Assembly (NCBI RefSeq): GCF_025567625.1
Contig: NZ_JAOQJC010000014.1
Coordinates: 62,001 to 126,000 of the forward strand
Reading direction: 5' to 3'
Origin: Paenibacillus sp. J5C2022
Lineage (GTDB): Bacteria > Bacillota > Bacilli > Paenibacillales > Paenibacillaceae
Length of the DNA stretch: 64,000 nucleotides
In this document: positions 28,895 through 35,928 of the stretch, in pieces
How the letters are laid out: each line of letters opens with the position of its first letter
How positions within the stretch are numbered: position 1 is the stretch's first letter
Position numbers and translations under genes: made by a program
Notes under the pieces: generated by a model
What the model was told of the DNA's origin: nothing
Database searches by the model: none
The model's input: only the letters and a program-made list of their open reading frames with translations

Positions 28895-28937
28895 TAGATT
28901 ATCCCCTTTATACTAATCCTAAGTGAAAATTATCAAT

Positions 28938-29095
28938 CTTTACACCTAACGTTCAGACTTTCAAGAGTCCTCACTAATCACCATTTGATTCTGCTTACCA
29001 TCAAGCCAAACAAATAATTTCTCGATATATCCTTGCAATACTGTCCCATGGTTTTCCCCCAATACATTTCCGATAACTTTGAGTATATTCACGAC
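28938..29095 (-). other. half attC-like site and 45-codon coding remnant
   Basis: On the minus strand the sequence after the site at 29071 is open for 45 codons (29095-28961) ending in WLDGKQNQMVISEDS. It reads like the tail of a protein but has no start signal, and the family is not recognised. It is followed by GAACGTTAGGTG (28941-28953), which resembles the right core of the neighbouring palindromes (GAACGTTATGTG) without its left partner. I read this as a cassette that lost most of its gene and half of its site. Confidence 0.4.
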
Positions 29096-29203
29096 GCTCG
29101 ATGAAGCCGAGTGTGTCCGGCTGATTCGGCTCCCCTGCCAATTGCATCTGTCCAGACCGAGGGGCGAATGCCCCTATGTGTGAATTAGGTGTTATCTGAA
29201 GTC
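29071..29203 (-). repeat. attC-like palindromic site A
   Basis: Minus strand: the left core CTTCAGATAAC-ACCTA-ATTCAC starts 16 nt after the DUF4145 stop, and the right core CGTGAATATAC-TCAAA-GTTATC ends the site, about 133 bp in all. The interior has further stems (GGGGCATTCGCCCC; GCCGAATCAG with CGGCT). ATAAC/GTTAT and ATTCAC/GTGAAT are arranged like the R and L boxes of integron attC sites. It is related to sites B and C. Confidence 0.55.
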
Positions 29204-29218
29204 ACAGGCTTCTATGAA

Positions 29219-29896
29219 TTAACTATTATGTCCTTCTGCAATTGTTTCATTATTTAGCCTTAATTGAGCTTGCTCTATTTTTGCCGGTAGAGAATAAACA
29301 TAGTCTAGTATTACTTCAGTGAACTCAATCATCAATTTGACAGTTTCATTTGAAAAATCTTTATCATCTGCGTGAGCAGCTGAATTTCCTTCTTTTCTTA
29401 AAATGTACGAAATACCTTCCATTATCGGAGGTAAAACATTTTCTGATTGCAGGTTTTTTAATTTTGAAAATAAGTCTTTACCTTTAGCATTTTTTTGTTT
29501 ACACATCATTTCTAATGTTCTTCTCAAAGCCATAATACAAACTGCCCCATCTAGATTCCTTACTTTTAATGCAGCCTCAAAGGCATCTCTGACAGGTGGA
29601 GGGAGATGTTTATTATCAGTTGAACCTGGAGGAAATATAGTATCTAAATACTCAATAGGTTTTCCATTTGGTTCAGTCTCTTCACTAAATGAGGTAATTC
29701 TTTGAATAGTTATCTCAGTACAAACTGGGCACAAGTACATGTCCCAATGTTTATAATTCGACACTACATAGTCGGGATTATCGTACTTATATGAACTCTG
29801 CCAAATTTCATCATGCTCTGCCACGTCATGACTAGCTACAACTTTCATAGAAGTTTTATTGCCACAATGAAGGCACGTAATAATTTTTTCTTTCAT
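29219..29896 (-). CDS. zinc-ribbon DUF4145 protein
   Basis: A 225-aa protein. The N-terminal zinc ribbon has CLHC (8-11) and CPVC (56-59). The C-terminal DUF4145 domain is recognisable from PPPVRDAFEAALKVRNLDGA, ALRRTLEMMCK and RKEGNSAAHADD. DUF4145 proteins are common in restriction-modification and other defence loci, where they occur alone or fused to nucleases; the biochemical role is not established. It is a single-gene unit bounded by palindromic sites A (downstream) and B (upstream), as in a gene cassette. Confidence 0.8.
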   Translation of the reverse strand: MKEKIITCLHCGNKTSMKVVASHDVAEHDEIWQSSYKYDNPDYVVSNYKHWDMYLCPVCTEITIQRITSFSEETEPNGKPIEYLDTIFPPGSTDNKHLPPPVRDAFEAALKVRNLDGAVCIMALRRTLEMMCKQKNAKGKDLFSKLKNLQSENVLPPIMEGISYILRKEGNSAAHADDKDFSNETVKLMIEFTEVILDYVYSLPAKIEQAQLRLNNETIAEGHNS

Positions 29897-29923
29897 GTAC
29901 TTTCATCCTTTACTGTGATTTCC

Positions 29924-30023
29924 AATAACGTTCCTGTATTCACGACCCGACGCATGTCGGGTGTCCGGCGAACGCCGGGCCAAGGGCGTATGCCTGCAGT
30001 GTTAATATTTTGTTATGTGAAGG
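29924..30023 (-). repeat. attC-like palindromic site B
   Basis: Minus strand: the left core CTTCACATAAC starts about 10 nt past the stop of the 30033-30587 gene, and the right core CGTGAATACAGGAACGTTAT ends it. It is about 100 bp, within the attC size range. The interior has two perfect hairpins (CCGGCG/CGCCGG and CCCGAC/GTCGGG). The left L-like box (TATTAACAC) has diverged from the others. Confidence 0.55.
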
Positions 30024-30032
30024 CTTTTGTTT

Positions 30033-30587
30033 TTATTCATGTTGAATATAAAACAGTTCTATCATATCCATTATTAAGTCGGAGGGGTCTTCATTTCTTT
30101 CTTTCATTGCTAACATTTCCTTCAGGTGTTCCTTTTTAAGGAATATAATAACTTTTCCTTCTTGAGTATAAGCAATGTTTCTTTGGCGCATAGCCGAATC
30201 TTCTGGATCTTTAGTAGATATTATTATCCCTAACTTTCCAATTGTAGATACAAGATAATTTCGAGTTTGGTTTACTTCTTCATGGCTAAGTAATGTTGAA
30301 TTATAGTTCTTAAATTCAAATAATATAAATCTTGCATTTAATTCAACATAAAGATGATGCCAATTGAGGCAATTTTCAATACCAGTATTAGTAATATTTC
30401 TATTTGGAAAAATTGCGTCTCGTCTATTCACACCAGAATATGTACGTGATTGTCTATTAGGCCTGGTTAAAGGAGGTACAAAAAGAAACTCAAGAACTCG
30501 CGTACAAATCTCTTCAAATTGTGACCATCCTTCTCGACCCACAGGACAATCATCAATTTCCCTTATTAACTCATTGATTTGAATCAT
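30033..30587 (-). CDS. PD-(D/E)XK nuclease-like protein, partner of the TIR-nuclease
   Basis: A 184-aa protein. GWSQFEEICTRVLEFLF (20-36) is the opening helix of a restriction-endonuclease-like fold. The active-site set is RRDAIFPN (Asp about 57) and FILFEFKNY (Glu about 91, Lys 93), an intact D...ExK. A GKLGIIIST strand follows. Its start overlaps the end of the TIR-nuclease gene by 17 bp, so the two are co-translated and probably work together. The pair is flanked by attC-like sites B and C. Confidence 0.7.
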   Translation of the reverse strand: MIQINELIREIDDCPVGREGWSQFEEICTRVLEFLFVPPLTRPNRQSRTYSGVNRRDAIFPNRNITNTGIENCLNWHHLYVELNARFILFEFKNYNSTLLSHEEVNQTRNYLVSTIGKLGIIISTKDPEDSAMRQRNIAYTQEGKVIIFLKKEHLKEMLAMKERNEDPSDLIMDMIELFYIQHE

Positions 30588-31410
30588 ATAACACCTCTAC
30601 TATACGATTCACTAATCTTGTTCTCTTATAGATCAATCTTTCAAAGGCCGGGCCATCAATTACTCTGACTTGTGTTGTCCCACTCTCTCTTAGATCATTC
30701 AAATACTCCATTGCCGCAGAATTTAAAATACTATTGGTTATCATAAGCAAATTAGCACCCTTTGGAGATGAAGTTTTCATATAATGATAAAGCTTTTTAA
30801 TTTCGTTAATACTAAAACGTTCATTCTTATAAAATTTCACTTCTATAAACCAAACCTCTTTTACTTTTTGACCAAATGGATCTTTAGCATAATATTCGCA
30901 AATATAATCCACACCCATGTCACGATCACTTTTACCTTGAAGAATTTTAAACCCATACTCTTTAAGAAAAATTTCCACTATTTTTTCGTATAGAAATGGA
31001 CTAATTACTTCGAGATCAATTTTCTTTTTAATTGTTAATTTGGTTAACAACTTTTCCATACCTTTTTCGAAAGATTTTGAAAAATCAATAATACCAAATT
31101 CTAAAAGTTCACTGGGGATTGAACAATTTTCTATTAGAATAGGTATAATATTAATCTTTCGTATTCTTAATTCGTTAAGAGCTTCTGACAATTCTAGCAT
31201 TGAGTAATTAGAACTTAAAAAGTTATTAGTTATAAAGAAAATGACATAGTCACTCTTACGTATGTTATATCTTAATTCATCTAAAATATGGTCTTCTTTT
31301 GCATATAATTCATAATTATTTATACTTCCTACATTTTTTTCTTTTATCAGCGTACTTACATGCTCTACTATTTCCTTGTCTTTAAAACTATACGACAAAA
31401 ATATATCCAT
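30571..31410 (-). CDS. TIR domain fused to Mrr-like restriction endonuclease
   Basis: A 279-aa fusion. Residues 1-125 form a TIR domain: MDIFLSYSFKDKEIVEH, SDYVIFFITNNFLSSNYS, MLELSEAL (candidate catalytic Glu about 73) and IIPILIE. Residues 135-270 are a PD-(D/E)XK nuclease with GVDYICEY (Asp about 168), VWFIEVKFY (Glu 190, Lys 192) and LLMITNS, as in Mrr-like enzymes. TIR domains in bacterial immunity often cleave NAD+ or make signalling nucleotides. A nuclease in the same chain suggests a sensor-effector that damages DNA on infection. The very AT-rich composition suggests foreign origin. Confidence 0.75.
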   Translation of the reverse strand: MDIFLSYSFKDKEIVEHVSTLIKEKNVGSINNYELYAKEDHILDELRYNIRKSDYVIFFITNNFLSSNYSMLELSEALNELRIRKINIIPILIENCSIPSELLEFGIIDFSKSFEKGMEKLLTKLTIKKKIDLEVISPFLYEKIVEIFLKEYGFKILQGKSDRDMGVDYICEYYAKDPFGQKVKEVWFIEVKFYKNERFSINEIKKLYHYMKTSSPKGANLLMITNSILNSAAMEYLNDLRESGTTQVRVIDGPAFERLIYKRTRLVNRIVEVLYDSNQ

Positions 31411-31451
31411 TTTATCCCTCTATTCTATATGGTTTATTAAATCAAAAAGCT

Positions 31452-31655
31452 TTCACATAACGTTCTTGTATTCACGAACCTTCACTGCCTTAAACGACCG
31501 GAGGGAGTGGCCGCGACGCGGTTAGGCAGTGCAAGGTTGTCCGGCTGAATAGGCTTCTCTGCTACTGAATCCACATCTTCGAAACCACTTCTTCCTACTT
31601 CGGCCGGACCAAGGAGCGATAGCGACGCAGCGTGAATACGGTGTTATATGAAGTC
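31452..31655 (-). repeat. attC-like palindromic site C
   Basis: Minus strand: CTTCATATAAC-ACC-GTATTCACG starts about 22 nt after the pgsA stop, and CGTGAATAC-AAGAAC-GTTATGTGAA ends the site. This is the best-conserved pair of cores. At about 204 bp it is longer than most attC sites; the interior contains another long stem (CACTGCCT with AGGCAGTG). Confidence 0.6.
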
Positions 31656-31677
31656 TTATGCCATCTTTGAATTACAA

Positions 31678-32265
31678 TCAAAATCTTAAATCTAGTTTTT
31701 TATAGTTCATTTTTATATAATTAAACCCTGAAAAGATGGTCAAGGCTACAGCAATAACCATCAATATCATATCAATTGGTAAATTCGTTATAAAAGAAAA
31801 TGGATAGTTGTTGAGCATTACTGCTGTTATAGCGACAACCTGAAAAACCATTTTTATCTTTCCATGTTTATCAGCTGCTAACACTATTTTCTTAGACGTT
31901 GCTGCAACTCTAATTGCAGTAATTATTATCTCTCTTCCAATAATAATCAATGCCATCCATGCAGGAACTAACTGTAATAATACGAGCATTATAAGAGCTA
32001 CTGATATTAGTAATTTATCAGCCAGAGGATCTAATAATTTACCTAAGTTAGTTACCATATTGTATTTCCTTGCAATATATCCGTCTAATTTGTCAGTTGC
32101 TGCAGTAAATAAAAATAGGACCACAGCACAATAAATACCCCATTGATTTAAAAATGAAAAAATGGGGTATTTGTTCTCCATCCATTGAGGATATGGTTGT
32201 AACAGAACGATTAGAAATGGAATAAGGAATATTCTAAAAACAGTGATCTTATTTGCCAGGTTCAT
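31678..32265 (-). CDS. pgsA: CDP-diacylglycerol-glycerol-3-phosphate phosphatidyltransferase paralogue
   Basis: A 195-aa integral membrane CDP-alcohol phosphatidyltransferase. The signature D-x2-DG-x2-AR-x8-G-x3-D-x3-D is complete in TDKLDGYIAR...GKLLDPLADK (about 57-84). The N-terminus is NLANKITVFRIFLIPFLI as in PgsA, and about four to six hydrophobic segments are visible. PgsA makes phosphatidylglycerol phosphate, the first step to phosphatidylglycerol and cardiolipin. AAAGGAG precedes ATG 32265. Its place in a cassette row and AT-richness show it is an acquired extra copy rather than the housekeeping gene. It could alter membrane charge, but that is inference. Confidence 0.82.
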   Translation of the reverse strand: MNLANKITVFRIFLIPFLIVLLQPYPQWMENKYPIFSFLNQWGIYCAVVLFLFTAATDKLDGYIARKYNMVTNLGKLLDPLADKLLISVALIMLVLLQLVPAWMALIIIGREIIITAIRVAATSKKIVLAADKHGKIKMVFQVVAITAVMLNNYPFSFITNLPIDMILMVIAVALTIFSGFNYIKMNYKKLDLRF

Positions 32266-32302
32266 TAGATGGCTCCTTTTGGTTTATTGTCTTTGCATAA
32301 GA

Positions 32303-32353
32303 TTTCATATAACATCATATTTACGATCTTTGTAAATAACACCTTATATAGAG
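32303..32353 (-). repeat. short attC-like palindrome D
   Basis: Plus strand: CATATAAC-ATCATATTTAC, a short loop, then GTAAATAACACCTTATATAG. The ATTTAC/GTAAAT and TATAA/TTATA pairs form a hairpin of about 50 bp with the same ordering as sites A-C but a different inner box. It lies between pgsA and the upstream XRE gene. Confidence 0.4.
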
Positions 32354-32443
32354 TATTCGTGGATGTATTTAGCTATCCTCCCTCTATGGTGAATCATTTT
32401 CCTCCTATTTGGCTGAGATAGTGCTTTAACATCTTCTATATGA

Positions 32444-32472
32444 AATAAAAAATCCCGAGCATCGTCGGGACC
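32444..32472 (-). terminator. rho-independent terminator of the 32521-32862 XRE gene
   Basis: Minus strand: TCCCGA, a short loop and TCGGGA are followed by TTTTTT, about 50 nt past the stop codon. Confidence 0.8.
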
Positions 32473-32520
32473 TGATTACGCTAGATTAACATAGGTTTAT
32501 TCGATTGATACGAAGAGTTA

Positions 32521-32862
32521 CTATTTATACCGTTTTTGTTTAATCTCAATAATCTCTATAATTTCATCTTGATCATCGGTATTAAGTTTTCTAAAAACAG
32601 AATTCAATTTATCTTCTTTCTCACTAAGAATGATGCTATATGTATGTTGGGCTGAACCGATAATTAACCATTGTAGATCAACCTTAAAATTATTATAGAT
32701 AGCAATAAGTGTATCCATAGACGGCTTGTACTTGTCCTGTTCCAGTTCACTAAGCGTTCCTTGTGACACACCGATTATATTGGCAAAATCAATTTGGTTT
32801 AATTGGTTGGTCTTTCTTATTCGCTTAATTCTCTCCCCTAATGTTGTCATTTCATCATCCAC
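32521..32862 (-). CDS. small XRE-family transcriptional regulator
   Basis: A 113-aa protein. The HTH_3 domain covers residues about 8-62 (LGERIKRIRKTNQLNQIDFA, GVSQGTLSELEQDKYKPS). A short C-terminal tail ends in a charged helix. It lies just inside the right end of the Tn7-like element, upstream of pgsA and the cassette row, and is closed by its own terminator. The target promoter is unknown. Confidence 0.85.
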   Translation of the reverse strand: MDDEMTTLGERIKRIRKTNQLNQIDFANIIGVSQGTLSELEQDKYKPSMDTLIAIYNNFKVDLQWLIIGSAQHTYSIILSEKEDKLNSVFRKLNTDDQDEIIEIIEIKQKRYK

Positions 32863-33043
32863 CTTTCGTTCTTATTAAAATTATCAAGAATTCTAAAAAC
32901 CTCAATTAGCCTTGGTTCGTACTCGCCTTCGATTAATAATTAATTTAAGTTCACGTTGTTTGGTGCTCGAATGGATATTAATTAATGTTTCCGCTTCGCT
33001 CAATTATTTCATCACCATTCATTTCATTTTTAAATTTATGTAG

Positions 33044-33083
33044 ATTAAAAAGGGAGTCCTGCATCATACCCAGGCTCCCTTCT
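33044..33083 (-). terminator. terminator inside the transposon right end
   Basis: Minus strand: AAGGGAG-CCTGG, a loop and CAGG-A-CTCCCTT are followed by TTTTT. It lies about 30 bp inside the repeat array and would stop glmS read-through into the element. Tn7's own right end has a similar hairpin just after its TnsB sites. Confidence 0.7.
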
Positions 33084-33112
33084 AGATGTTTAATCAAATC
33101 ATCCTGCATTTC

Positions 33113-33199
33113 GGTTCACGACATCTTTTACTGGTTCACAACCTTGTTTACTGGTTCAAGACATCTTTTACTGGTTCAAGACATCTTTATCAGTTGACA
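33113..33199 (-). mobile_element. right end of the Tn7-like element: four 20-bp repeats and TGT terminus
   Basis: Four head-to-tail 20-bp units start at 33113, 33133, 33153 and 33173 (plus-strand consensus GGTTCAAGACATCTTTTACT, the second unit most diverged). Seven bases later the element reads 5'-TGTCAACTG inward from 33199. The number, spacing and AAAG-T-TT-AAC-like composition of the units mirror the TnsB binding sites of Tn7R. The terminus falls 25 bp after the glmS stop codon, as expected for attTn7. Confidence 0.75.
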
Positions 33200-33224
33200 A
33201 AAGTTTTCTTCAGACACCCATCTC
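33200..33224. other. attTn7 insertion junction downstream of glmS
   Basis: 25 bp separate the glmS stop (33225-33227) from the transposon terminus. By Tn7 rules the five bases AAAGT at 33200-33204 should be one copy of the target duplication; the other copy would be at the left end, outside this window. Confidence 0.6.
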
Positions 33225-35057
33225 CTACTCCACCGTCACGCTCTTCGCCAAGTTTCGCGGCTTATCCACGTCATGGCCCAGAGCCAATGAGGCGTAGTAG
33301 GATAGCAGCTGCAATGGGACTACCGCGAGAGCCGGCGTAAGGAGAGGCAGCGTCTTCGGAATGGCGAATACTTCGTCGACCGACTTCGCCGCTTCCAACT
33401 CGAAGCCGCTGTTCACGATGCTCAGGACATGCGCTCCGCGCGCCTTCACTTCCTTAATGTTGCTAAGCGTCTTCTCATACAGCGCTTCCTGTGTCACCAA
33501 TGCGATGACCGGCACGTCATCCTCAATAAGCGCCAGCGTGCCATGCTTCAGCTCGCCCGCTGCATACGCCTCCGAATGAATGTAAGAAATTTCCTTTAAT
33601 TTCAGCGAGCCTTCCTGCGCGACGCCGTAATCCACGCCGCGGCCGATGAAGAACAGACTCCGATGATGGGCGATCGATTCCGCCACCTGCTTCAAGATAG
33701 CCGCCTGCTGCAAAATCTCTTCCACTTGCTCCGGAAGCCGCTGCAGTGCAGTGATCAGCTCTTCTGCCTGCGATGGCTCCTGCGTGCCAAGTACGCGAGT
33801 CATATGCAGCCCCAGCAAATAGAAGGCAATGAGCTGCGATGTATATGCTTTCGTGGACGCGACGGCAATCTCTGGTCCGGCCCATGTCACCAGCACATCA
33901 TCCGCTTCGCGAGCGACAGAGCTGCCCACTACATTCGTAATCGCGAGTACGCGCGCGCCATTGCGCTGGGCTTCCCGCAGCGCTGCGAGCGTATCCGCCG
34001 TCTCGCCGGATTGACTGACGACGATGACAAGAGTATCCGGCGTAATAATCGGCGATCGGTAGCGATACTCCGATGCGACATCGGTCTCCACCGGAATACG
34101 CACGAGCGACTCGATCACGGTCTTGCCGACCAATCCGGCATGATAAGCGGTGCCGCAAGCGACGATCTGAACTTTGCGAATCGACTTCACGTACTCATCG
34201 GTCATCTGCAATTCCTTCAGCAGAACGGACTTGCCATCCTCCCCGATTCTGCCCCGCATCGTATCGCGATAAGCCTTCGGCTGCTCGTATATTTCCTTGA
34301 GCATGAAGTGGTCGAAGCCCGCCTTCTCCGCTGTCACCAGATCCCATTCGACACGGGTTATTTCCTTGGAAATATTGTCGCCGTCCGTCGTCATCAGTTC
34401 GACACCTTCGCGTGTAAGAACCGCCATTTCCCCATCATTCAGTATAAATACGTTACGCGTGTGCTCCAGAATGGCCGGTATATCGGAGCCGATGAAGTTC
34501 TCCCCATCCCCCACTCCAATGACGAGAGGGCTGGCGAACCGCACCGCCACAAGCTTCTCGGGCTCATAGGAACACAATACGCCTAGCGCGAATGCCCCGC
34601 GCATACACTTCACCGCGCGCTGCACCGCTTCGACAATATTGCCTGTATATTGTTCCGCAATGAGATGCGAGATGACCTCCGTATCCGTCTCCGACACGAA
34701 TACGTGGCCCTTTTCGATCAGCTCGTCTTTCAGCTCCAAATAATTTTCGACAATCCCGTTATGCACGACTGAGAATTGAGCCGAGTTGTCCGTATGCGGA
34801 TGAGAGTTCACATCGGACGGCTTGCCATGAGTCGCCCAGCGCGTATGTCCGATGCCGACCGAGCCGGCAAGCGGCTCGCCGCGAAGAATGTCCTCCAGCA
34901 CAGCAAGCCTTCCCTTGGACTTCTTCAGCTGCAGCCCGTCTCCCGTGAACACGGCGATGCCCGCAGAATCGTATCCCCGGTACTCTAATTTCTTCAGTCC
35001 TTCCAGCAAAATAGCCTGAGAGTCGCGTTTTCCAATATATCCAACAATACCACACAT
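33225..35057 (-). CDS. glmS: glutamine--fructose-6-phosphate aminotransferase (isomerizing)
   Basis: A 610-aa protein of full length. After Met removal the N-terminal Cys of MCGIVGYIGKRDSQAIL is the glutaminase nucleophile. GHTRWATHG and two SIS isomerase domains follow (VACGTAYHAG, VSQSGETADTL), ending in KPRNLAKSVTVE. It makes glucosamine-6-phosphate for peptidoglycan. GGAGG precedes ATG 35057. Expression is probably self-limited by the upstream glmS ribozyme. Its last codons and the adjacent DNA are the Tn7 target, and the Tn7-like island begins 25 bp beyond the stop. In Bacillus it adjoins glmM; here a polysaccharide-utilisation locus and argC lie between them. Confidence 0.98.
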   Translation of the reverse strand: MCGIVGYIGKRDSQAILLEGLKKLEYRGYDSAGIAVFTGDGLQLKKSKGRLAVLEDILRGEPLAGSVGIGHTRWATHGKPSDVNSHPHTDNSAQFSVVHNGIVENYLELKDELIEKGHVFVSETDTEVISHLIAEQYTGNIVEAVQRAVKCMRGAFALGVLCSYEPEKLVAVRFASPLVIGVGDGENFIGSDIPAILEHTRNVFILNDGEMAVLTREGVELMTTDGDNISKEITRVEWDLVTAEKAGFDHFMLKEIYEQPKAYRDTMRGRIGEDGKSVLLKELQMTDEYVKSIRKVQIVACGTAYHAGLVGKTVIESLVRIPVETDVASEYRYRSPIITPDTLVIVVSQSGETADTLAALREAQRNGARVLAITNVVGSSVAREADDVLVTWAGPEIAVASTKAYTSQLIAFYLLGLHMTRVLGTQEPSQAEELITALQRLPEQVEEILQQAAILKQVAESIAHHRSLFFIGRGVDYGVAQEGSLKLKEISYIHSEAYAAGELKHGTLALIEDDVPVIALVTQEALYEKTLSNIKEVKARGAHVLSIVNSGFELEAAKSVDEVFAIPKTLPLLTPALAVVPLQLLSYYASLALGHDVDKPRNLAKSVTVE

Positions 35058-35304
35058 AATTTAATAGACCTCCGTTAACGGTAAATTTTCTCCCGTCCGA
35101 CGGATGCCAGCGAATGCGCGGCTCAGGCCATATGAAGTTGTCACTGTTTCGATAAGTTAAGGATCATGTTCATATTGAAGACACCGAATGAATCGGTTCT
35201 AATTGAACAACCTGTATAAGTGCGTAGTCGTGCAACTCTTCTCCCGTACCTGGTGCCCGCCCCGCAAGCGGCATCGTGGACAATTGGGAGTATCACTTGC
35301 TTCA

Positions 35305-35505
35305 TTAACGGCAGCCCGCCGTACGTTTGTGCGATCGGTCGCCCAATCGTTTTGCGTAGCGGCTTTCGGTCGGCCAGCCTATAACCGGAAGGTCCCCGCC
35401 GAATACTTCGAACACCTTCACCTCGTCAGCTTCCCGTATGAATCGCCGGCAGCAAGCCTTCCCTCAGGACGGCACTGCGGCATTCATCACGCAAGCTCTG
35501 GCGCT
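35305..35505 (-). ncRNA. glmS ribozyme: glmS ribozyme/riboswitch
   Basis: Minus strand: the cleavage-site sequence A|GCGCC occurs at 35505/35504. It is followed by CTGACGAGGTG (35428-35418), TTCGAAGTATTCGGCGG and CCTTCCGGTTA near 35385. These are the conserved core strings of the glucosamine-6-phosphate-activated glmS ribozyme in their known order. A hairpin ACGGC/GCCGT at 35308-35322 probably ends the P4 region. The ribozyme cleaves the glmS leader when glucosamine-6-phosphate is high. The 3' limit is approximate, and about 250 nt separate it from the start codon. Confidence 0.85.
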
Positions 35506-35558
35506 TATGAATCCCGTACAACCTCTATCCTCGCTCTCCTTCTTGAATCATACTACCT

Positions 35559-35587
35559 ATCATATTCATAATTGGCATAAGATGCAA
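35559..35587 (-). promoter_or_regulatory. probable sigma-A promoter of glmS
   Basis: Minus strand TTGCAT, 17 nt, TATGAT. The predicted transcript would start about 45 nt before the ribozyme cleavage site, consistent with the short 5' piece removed by glmS ribozymes. Confidence 0.65.
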
Positions 35588-35670
35588 CTATCTTTTCGTT
35601 CTGACCGGATAGGCACCCGCTTCCTGTGTCCCCCTCTTCCTGTACCAGATAGAGGAAACACCCCAAAGGT

Positions 35671-35706
35671 AAAAACAGGTGACGGCATCTCTGCCATCAC
35701 CTGTTC
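35671..35706 (-). terminator. rho-independent terminator downstream of the lyase gene
   Basis: AACAGGTGATGGC, a 6-nt loop and GCCGTCACCTGTTTTTA on the minus strand. It lies 220 bp after the lyase stop and just before the glmS promoter. Confidence 0.75.
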
Positions 35707-35928
35707 CTTCACAGCGCGAACCTTTAAGCCCACTTACAATTCCACTTCCAATAACCCTCTCGTCAGCGATGCATTGGATGGAATGGCTACTGGTTGTTCA
35801 TTTGATTATATATTTCGTTGACATTGGCTTGTTCAGCTTCGCTTCATCGGTTCAACATTCAATCATTCTCTTCCACATCATGATCATCGCCATACTCTTC
35901 GTCCTCATTCTCATCATTGTCACTCTCA

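Larger units (their letters stand above)
1..33199. mobile_element. Tn7-like transposon with defence cargo, partial (right end inside window)
   Basis: Seen: tnsA, tnsB, tnsC and two tnsD/tniQ-type genes on the minus strand, all reading away from glmS, and an array of four 20-bp repeats ending in 5'-TGT 25 bp past the glmS stop codon. Known: Tn7 inserts about 25 bp downstream of glmS with its right end nearest glmS, tnsA nearest that end, and several TnsB sites of about 20-22 bp at each end. Inferred: everything from 33199 back past position 1 is one element carrying Wadjet, a reverse-transcriptase cluster and a cassette row. The left end is outside the window. tnsA is unusually far (7.6 kb) from the right end, and a second tnsB remnant sits between, so the island may be composite. 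Confidence 0.75.
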
